Shown: positions 48,259 through 52,307 of the stretch, piece after piece
How the letters are laid out: the number at the start of each line of letters is the position of its first letter
Position numbering within the stretch: the first letter of the stretch is position 1
Assembly: GCA_017631875.1 (NCBI GenBank)
Contig: JAGBSL010000012.1
Coordinates: 1-52,307, forward strand
Direction of reading: 5' to 3'
Origin: Bacteroidales bacterium
GTDB taxonomy: Bacteria > Bacteroidota > Bacteroidia > Bacteroidales > UBA932
DNA: 52,307 nt
Translations under genes and position numbers: made by a program
The notes under the pieces: generated by a model
The model's input: the letters and a program-made list of their open reading frames with translations, nothing else
Databases searched by the model: none
What the model was told of the DNA's origin: nothing

Positions 48259-49887
48259 TTATATAGATTTGATAAAATTAACAAGATTATCACCTTTGCC
48301 GAGGCCGAGCTTCTGGCGGAGCCTGTAGCGGCTGATCTCAACGCTCTTCGGGGTTATGTTCATCAGGGTCGCTATGTACTTTGACGAGAATCCCAGTCTG
48401 AGCAGGGTCGCAAGGCGTCTTTCCTGCTGCGTCATGTTAGGGAAGTTCTCCGAGAGCTTCGCATTGAAATCCTCATGGAGCGACTCTGCCTGGGCATAGA
48501 AATACTGCGAATCCACATCGCTGTCGTACGAAAGCCTCTGCTTTAGTGCCGAGCTCAATTCTGCCACCAGCCTGTCCTTTTCCTTCGGGTCATCAGTCTT
48601 CGCAAGGCGGCTGACCATGTCATCCAGAGACTCCAGGAACTCCTTCTGCTCTACGATGCTCAAGGCAACATTCATCACCTCCTGCCTCTTCTGCTCCACG
48701 GCGTTGTGCAGGGCCTGGTTCTCCGAAAGTACGACCTTGAGTTCCATGTCGCTAAGGGCACGGCTGTGCTCATATATCTGCTGACGCTGTGCATACAGGA
48801 TGCGGTCCGTTGCTTCTCTCTGGCTGCGCTGACCTCTTGCATAACCCGCAAATGCCAGGGAAACAAGGATGAGAAGCGATGCCGCCATGACAACGAAACT
48901 CACCATCGCATCCTCGGCAGCAACGCCCTTTATCTTCAGCATCATGAATGTAAGAAGGAAAGCTCCAGCAGGAGCTGCAACCATGGCAATCCCCTCCCTT
49001 ACATAATACTCGTCGGAAACCATGCGCGAGCGCTGAGCGGCCTCCGCACCGGCAATCGACGACATCACGAGCGCAGACACCGAAAGCGGTGCTGGAGACA
49101 TATATATAATATGTGTAGTAGCGTCAAACGAGAAGAACAGAAGGGTCGCTGCAACTGAGAGCCCGACCGAAACCACCGAATAGATGGAGAACTCGGCAAA
49201 GAGAGCCGAATAGTCCTCGCTTGCGGACTGGCCTACAAAGCGGGACAAGATCATGAAGATGGCAGCGATTACAACTGCCAAGACGATTACAACCTTCTCA
49301 CTTGCAATCATATGACCGACACCTGTCACGAAACCTCCCCAATTGAATCCGACTGCAGCCGCAGTCAGGATTATACATATGATCGCGATAAGCCTCATAT
49401 AGTGCGAGAGGGTTATCATATGAATGTGCGTCCTTGAAAAGATGCCACGAAGCAGGGCCCTGATGCCTGCCGAGAGAATGAACGCCATGACTGGAGCGCC
49501 GATGAATGACATCATGAATCCTCTTTCAAGTCCCTGACCATCAACAAGCCTCCATGCTGCCAGAGCGCCGACGAATGCATAGACGACGGAGGCCTTGATG
49601 GAGAAGAACTTCAGGGTCAGAAGAATTATGAATGAAGACATGAGGGCAAGAAGTACGGAACTGCAATCCATCGAGGCCGGACCGATATGGGTGAAGGCTG
49701 AAACAGCCACGGAACCTTTAGCGCTGATGAAAAGGGCAGGAAGGAAGAACAGCAACACCACGCGGTGCAGATTTCTGGTCCTTATTGCACAAGTCGGCGA
49801 GTACACCCCGAAAAGGGTGTCCTGCTCATTGGTGAAGAACCAAAGAGACACTGCAGACATGAACAATATGAGACAGAAGATTCCCAT
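48259..49887 (-). CDS. Degenerate PiT phosphate permease fused to a LuxR-type HTH (membrane-bound regulator)
   Basis: A 542-residue fusion. Residues 1 to about 345 form a polytopic domain with the two-half layout of PiT permeases. In the first half, an N-terminal helix leads to YSPTCAIRTRNLHRVVLLF, then FSIKASVVYAFVGALAAWRL and GFMMSFIGAPVMAFILSAGI. In the second half, GHMIAS, FVGQSASEDYSALFAE, and PAPLSVSALVMSSIAGAEA follow. The permease signatures GxNDxANA and PxSxTH are not conserved, so transport is doubtful. Next comes a coiled coil (about 365-450) and a GerE/LuxR-type HTH at about 478-542 (MTQQERRLATLLRLGFSSKY, SVEISRYRLRQKLGLG). It sits 2 nt behind a DUF47 gene, the normal partner of PiT. 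I infer a phosphate-responsive transcription factor. Confidence 0.8.
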   Translation of the reverse strand: MGIFCLILFMSAVSLWFFTNEQDTLFGVYSPTCAIRTRNLHRVVLLFFLPALFISAKGSVAVSAFTHIGPASMDCSSVLLALMSSFIILLTLKFFSIKASVVYAFVGALAAWRLVDGQGLERGFMMSFIGAPVMAFILSAGIRALLRGIFSRTHIHMITLSHYMRLIAIICIILTAAAVGFNWGGFVTGVGHMIASEKVVIVLAVVIAAIFMILSRFVGQSASEDYSALFAEFSIYSVVSVGLSVAATLLFFSFDATTHIIYMSPAPLSVSALVMSSIAGAEAAQRSRMVSDEYYVREGIAMVAAPAGAFLLTFMMLKIKGVAAEDAMVSFVVMAASLLILVSLAFAGYARGQRSQREATDRILYAQRQQIYEHSRALSDMELKVVLSENQALHNAVEQKRQEVMNVALSIVEQKEFLESLDDMVSRLAKTDDPKEKDRLVAELSSALKQRLSYDSDVDSQYFYAQAESLHEDFNAKLSENFPNMTQQERRLATLLRLGFSSKYIATLMNITPKSVEISRYRLRQKLGLGKGDNLVNFIKSI

Positions 49888-49889
49888 CC

Positions 49890-50537
49890 TTACAAAGTCC
49901 TTTTGATTGCCATTACCGCCAGCTGATCTGCGACATCCTCCGCACCTTTTGCAAGGTTCTCGATGTGCAGGGCGAAATATCTGAGGTGGAATTTCTCAGA
50001 GAGCTTCAGAGACGGCATGTTATGGAAAACCGTCCTCTTGATTGTCTGGGCATACTTCACAGCCTCCTTCTCGTAGAAATAGGCACGGCTGATCTTGTCA
50101 GGCACCTGCTCGGGATTTCTGAAATATGCTGTCGCTGCAGGAATGACGGACTCCACTGCCAATGTAGAGAATTCGGTAAGCTTGATGAATTCCTGATTCA
50201 GTTCCGACGGGATGAAGGGAGTCTCGATCTCGAACTGGAAGAGACTGTCGTTGAGAAGGTCGGTGATATGCCTTGTCTTTTCGAAAAGGCGCATCATGTC
50301 AGCACGGGAACGCACAAGGGCTGTCTGGGTGTAAAGAGAGTTCTCGATCTCGCGTCTGAGCACAGCGGCATCAGAGTCGATTGCCGACATGCGCATGAGG
50401 TTTGTATTGAACTCATCGGTGTTTGAATACAGATAATTTCTAACACCTTCCTTGAAGACCACGACAGACTGGCCCATAAGGTCAAAATACCTGTCGATAT
50501 CCTCGATGAGTCTATTGGCTTTTCTGCGTCCGAACAT
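49890..50537 (-). CDS. DUF47 family PhoU-like protein
   Basis: A 215-residue all-helical cytoplasmic protein. Typical DUF47 features are LIEDIDRYFDLMGQSVVVFK at the N-terminus, SDAAVLRREIENSLYTQTAL with the acidic metal-binding region, RADMMRLFEKTRHITDLLND, EKEAVKYAQTIKRTVFHN and HIENLAKGAEDVADQLAVMA at the C-terminus. DUF47 proteins resemble PhoU and are usually encoded next to PiT permeases, where they are thought to gate or sense transport. Here the next gene, 2 nt away, is the PiT-HTH fusion. It is the first gene of the seven-gene cluster, with a -7 box about 25 nt upstream. Confidence 0.93.
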   Translation of the reverse strand: MFGRRKANRLIEDIDRYFDLMGQSVVVFKEGVRNYLYSNTDEFNTNLMRMSAIDSDAAVLRREIENSLYTQTALVRSRADMMRLFEKTRHITDLLNDSLFQFEIETPFIPSELNQEFIKLTEFSTLAVESVIPAATAYFRNPEQVPDKISRAYFYEKEAVKYAQTIKRTVFHNMPSLKLSEKFHLRYFALHIENLAKGAEDVADQLAVMAIKRTL

Positions 50538-50561
50538 ACCTTTATATTATATATCAGGCGA

Positions 50562-50569
50562 CAAATATA
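50562..50569 (-). promoter_or_regulatory. Candidate -7 box for the DUF47/PiT-HTH cluster
   Basis: TATATTTG on the minus strand fits TAnnTTTG and lies 24 nt before the DUF47 start. No TTG is present at the -33 position, which may mean that an activator is needed. Confidence 0.5.
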
Positions 50570-50607
50570 GCAAAATCTTGATTGTAGAGTATACCGATGA
50601 AATAAGA

Positions 50608-50637
50608 GAGGTGGAAACATCCGCTCGCTTCCACCTC
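50608..50637 (-). terminator. Possible terminator of the lipoprotein gene
   Basis: GAGGTGGAA (50608-50616) pairs perfectly with TTCCACCTC (50629-50637). On the minus strand it is followed by the moderately T-rich CTTATTTC. Confidence 0.5.
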
Positions 50638-50722
50638 GTAGATGTCTAATTATCAATACTTTATAGCAATTTTTCAGAATACGGAAATTGACCACATATA
50701 GAGGAATTGTAGAGTTTTTTTC

Positions 50723-51151
50723 TTAGTCTATAGGGGTCATTTCAACGTGAAAATCCGCTGCTTCATGCGCTGAAATCAGCTTTTCCTCATGCGCATATGT
50801 ACCGTTTTGAGCACCGTCGACATCATCACACTGAAGGAAGAAAAGCTCGGTCTTTTCGTATGGATAAATCGTGATTTCCTCCTCGACCTTACCGTCTGCG
50901 GAAGTATAGAAAGTCTTTGAAGACTCGTTTATAAAGATATGCTGGACTCCGCTTGTCGAAGCATTCTCCGATGCTGGAGTAAGCGTCACCTTTATGCCTC
51001 TGATCGGTTTCCCTGTCTCGGCATCCTCGACCAGTCCTTCGATCCAATGAGTCTCAGGATCGACAGGAATTCCGTAACAGGCAGTAACCATGGTCGTGCA
51101 GCCAAGAAGAGCCAGCAGACGGCCGAAATACTTTATGAACAGTTCTCTCAT
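50723..51151 (-). CDS. Radical SAM-associated putative lipoprotein
   Basis: This 142-residue protein, with start taken at 51151, begins MRELFIKYFGRLLALLGCTT. The signal ends in VTACYGIPVDPE, with Cys25 as the likely lipid site. The 'YGxPv' just after the cysteine and the following EGLVEDAETGKPIRGIKVTL match the small Bacteroidales lipoproteins that NCBI names radical SAM-associated putative lipoprotein. No radical SAM gene is visible in this window. A carboxypeptidase-regulatory-like beta fold makes up the rest. It is divergent from the MarR gene with interleaved promoters. Confidence 0.62.
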   Translation of the reverse strand: MRELFIKYFGRLLALLGCTTMVTACYGIPVDPETHWIEGLVEDAETGKPIRGIKVTLTPASENASTSGVQHIFINESSKTFYTSADGKVEEEITIYPYEKTELFFLQCDDVDGAQNGTYAHEEKLISAHEAADFHVEMTPID

Positions 51152-51200
51152 AGTCTTATGGATTTTGAACAGGTTATAGATGCATGATGACAACGCATTG

Positions 51201-51230
51201 TTGCAAATATAAGCAGAAACATTAACTTTG
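51201..51230 (+). promoter_or_regulatory. Bacteroidota-type promoter for the MarR gene, interleaved with a divergent -7 box
   Basis: TTG (51201-51203) lies exactly 19 nt before TAACTTTG (51223-51230). On the other strand TATATTTG (51204-51211), the -7 box for the lipoprotein gene, lies between these two elements. The two polymerase sites therefore overlap. Confidence 0.75.
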
Positions 51231-51249
51231 TAGGAAAGTCCTCAATAGT

Positions 51250-51681
51250 ATGCTACTGTCCAAAGAAATCGCCGTAGAGCTCAACCATACAGGCTGCAGG
51301 CTCAAGCAGTTCATCGCTGCAAAGCTCCGCAAGGCACAGGTGCCACTCACCCCTGAGCAGTTCATGCTCATCGACCTGCTGTGGAATCACGGTTCCATGT
51401 CCCAGCAGCAGCTGGCTGACCTGATGAAGAAGGACAAGAACTCCGTAACGCAGCTGATTGACGCTATAGAGCGCAAAGGCTTCGTTATACGCCAGCAGAA
51501 TGCCCAGGACAGGAGATCCAACACCATTGTCCTGACAGAAAAGGCAATGGGGTTACGCGACGAGGCTAAACAGAAAGGAATTTCCATCCTGGACGAGATG
51601 CTGGAAGGAATCAGCGAAGAGGAACTCCACTCCTTCCTGTCCACACTCCAGAAACTCAATGACAACATGGAAAGCGAATAG
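51250..51681 (+). CDS. MarR-family transcriptional regulator
   Basis: A 143-residue winged-helix protein of typical MarR length. After an N-terminal dimerisation helix come LTPEQFMLIDLLWNHGSMSQ, the HTH with QQLADLMKKDKNSVTQLIDA, the wing QDRRSNTIVLTEKA, and a long C-terminal helix. MarR dimers usually repress their own gene and a divergent neighbour and release DNA on binding small phenolic or other ligands. The interleaved promoters with the lipoprotein gene fit joint control of both. The gene ends in a strong hairpin. Confidence 0.95.
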   Translation: MLLSKEIAVELNHTGCRLKQFIAAKLRKAQVPLTPEQFMLIDLLWNHGSMSQQQLADLMKKDKNSVTQLIDAIERKGFVIRQQNAQDRRSNTIVLTEKAMGLRDEAKQKGISILDEMLEGISEEELHSFLSTLQKLNDNMESE

Positions 51682-51699
51682 TCGCCTGACATATAAAGT

Positions 51700-51740
51700 A
51701 TAAATCCGGTACCTGACATTGCAGCAGATACCGGATTTAT
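51700..51740. terminator. Terminator of the MarR gene
   Basis: ATAAATCCGGTA (51700-51711) pairs perfectly with TACCGGATTTAT (51729-51740), with a 17-nt loop. The A/T-rich ends and following TTGATTTAG give a weak T-tract on the plus strand. Confidence 0.75.
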
Positions 51741-51802
51741 TGATTTAGGGTTCAGGTTCTATTTGTATGGATTTAATTAGTAAATACCTTTACTTTCTTT
51801 TG

Positions 51803-51833
51803 CAAAGATATACATTTTACTGGAAAGCCCAAA
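51803..51833 (-). promoter_or_regulatory. Orphan consensus promoter on the minus strand
   Basis: On the minus strand TTTG (51830-51833) lies exactly 19 nt before TATCTTTG (51803-51810), a full consensus. No coding frame follows. The transcript, starting near 51796, would run into the 51700-51740 hairpin after about 60-95 nt, so a small RNA is possible. Confidence 0.6.
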
Positions 51834-52063
51834 GGTTGGGCCTAAGTTTCTATCATTTACAATGTCCGGCCGCTTACCATTAACAGCAGTGCTCTTCATA
51901 AGTCACAATAGATCAAGAACTTACAAAAAGCCGTGTCGTTAATTAGTGGTTTAAAGGAGGGGGTAACGGCACACACGCAAACGAAATCATTAACTGTCAA
52001 CCATTTAGAGAAAACCAGTGCCGTTAATCGGAGTGTGGACAGTGACTTATATACACAAAAAAA

Positions 52064-52085
52064 CCGGATGACTTTCGTCATCCGG
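52064..52085 (-). terminator. Rho-independent terminator reading left
   Basis: CCGGATGAC (52064-52072) pairs with GTCATCCGG (52077-52085) around a TTTC loop. On the minus strand a run of seven T residues follows. There is no intact gene to the right for it to end; it lies 7 nt beyond the tRNA-Ser-like 3' end. Confidence 0.88.
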
Positions 52086-52092
52086 CCTTTCA

Positions 52093-52107
52093 GCGGAGAG
52101 AGAGGGA
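52093..52107 (-). other. tRNA-Ser 3'-end remnant, possible attachment site
   Basis: On the minus strand the 15 nt TCCCTCTCTCTCCGC equal the T-stem 3' half, acceptor 3' strand and discriminator G of a Bacteroidota tRNA-Ser. The rest of a tRNA is absent upstream. A terminator follows. This is the usual look of the att copy left at the far end of an element integrated in a tRNA 3' end. Confidence 0.5.
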
Positions 52108-52242
52108 AGCTCCCGGACGCTAAATTAGAGTCTTAAATATTTTATTATCAATAACTTATTTTAAGCAATAGACTAATAGAGTCTCTAATGTATGTTCTTT
52201 AATATAAGTAAAATTTGGTCCATAATTTGGTCCACATCGCAC

Positions 52243-52307
52243 ATGAAAACAGGAAGTATATACTACTTCAAAGCAGCTGCAAATTCCAATAATTCCTCGG
52301 CAATTAC
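52243..52307 (+). CDS. N-terminus of a protein, cut by the window edge; possible integrase
   Basis: An ATG at 52243 opens a frame, MKTGSIYYFKAAANSNNSSA, to the window edge with no stop. Tandem AATTTGGTCCA repeats lie just upstream. There is no clear ribosome binding site, which is common in this phylum. The position beside a tRNA-Ser 3' remnant is where tyrosine integrase genes usually lie, and this is the only reason for that suggestion; 21 residues are too few to recognise a family. Codons are more A/T-rich than in the chromosomal genes to the left. Confidence 0.4.
   Translation, partial: MKTGSIYYFKAAANSNNSSAI

Larger units (their letters stand above)
51741..52242. other. Gene-free stretch with promoter, hairpins and possible att remnant
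   Basis: No convincing coding frame is visible here. The stretch holds a consensus minus-strand promoter (51803-51833) and a short palindrome GCCCAA/TTGGGC around 51827-51841. A GCCGTTA-like core occurs about three times (near 51933, 51964 and 52018). It also has the terminator at 52064-52085, the tRNA-Ser-like 3' end at 52093-52107, and tandem AATTTGGTCCA at 52212-52222 and 52224-52234. The last 180 nt are much more A/T-rich than the chromosome to the left. Confidence 0.6.

Noticed and set aside
51933..52136. A 67-residue plus-strand frame near the right end
   Set aside because: It runs through the terminator and the tRNA-Ser-like sequence and shows no coding bias.

Overview
The window comes from a member of the Bacteroidota, most likely order Bacteroidales. 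About a dozen intergenic regions carry the phylum's characteristic -7 box TAnnTTTG, several with a -33 TTG or TTTG exactly 19 nt upstream. The families fit too: Porin O and P, carboxypeptidase-regulatory-domain outer membrane barrels, DUF6913, DUF368, a radical SAM-associated lipoprotein, fused FTCD, and an AddAB-like pair. Genes mostly have G or C at third codon positions. No rRNA or CRISPR array is present.

Layout. 1-1.8 kb: the end of a DUF6913 gene broken by an in-frame amber codon, then a DUF368 (PopT-like) lipid-carrier transporter and a lipoprotein. 1.9-2.4 kb: tRNA-Arg(TCT) with promoter and terminator, followed by a nested-palindrome repeat element. 2.4-6.5 kb: a response regulator and histidine kinase divergent from a Na/Pi symporter with a PhoU-like tail, flanked by direct repeats. 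6.7-11.3 kb: a small membrane protein and a leftward run of envelope and secreted proteins starting with a secreted nuclease. 11.3-17.1 kb: a 1931-residue transglutaminase/DUF4011/helicase/Vsr-like/DUF3320 protein resembling the Hhe anti-phage family. 17.3-22.2 kb: M13 peptidase and small unknown genes. 22.2-28.0 kb: AddA- and AddB-like helicase/nuclease genes. 28.1-30.8 kb: lipocalin, Nudix hydrolase and small secreted proteins.

30.9-39.2 kb: a coiled-coil membrane protein, then the histidine degradation genes ftcD, hutU, hutH and hutI, which convert histidine through urocanate, imidazolone propionate and formiminoglutamate to glutamate and one-carbon folate; ferritin follows. A hairpin element starts at the stop codon of both hutH and ferritin, with its loop inverted between the two copies. 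39.4-43.1 kb: two large membrane proteins of unknown function, one with an EF-hand.

43.25-50.5 kb is the most interesting part. It is a leftward seven-gene cluster: DUF47 PhoU-like protein, a degenerate PiT phosphate permease fused to a LuxR-type HTH, Porin O/P, a lamin-tail lipoprotein, a CYTH-like protein, a CYTH triphosphatase and a DASS anion symporter. I read it as a candidate phosphate or polyphosphate sensing and uptake system whose regulator evolved from a transporter. 50.7-51.7 kb: a lipoprotein divergent from a MarR regulator. The right end holds what looks like a tRNA-Ser 3' remnant with its terminator, close to the start of a gene that runs off the window; this may be the edge of an integrated element.
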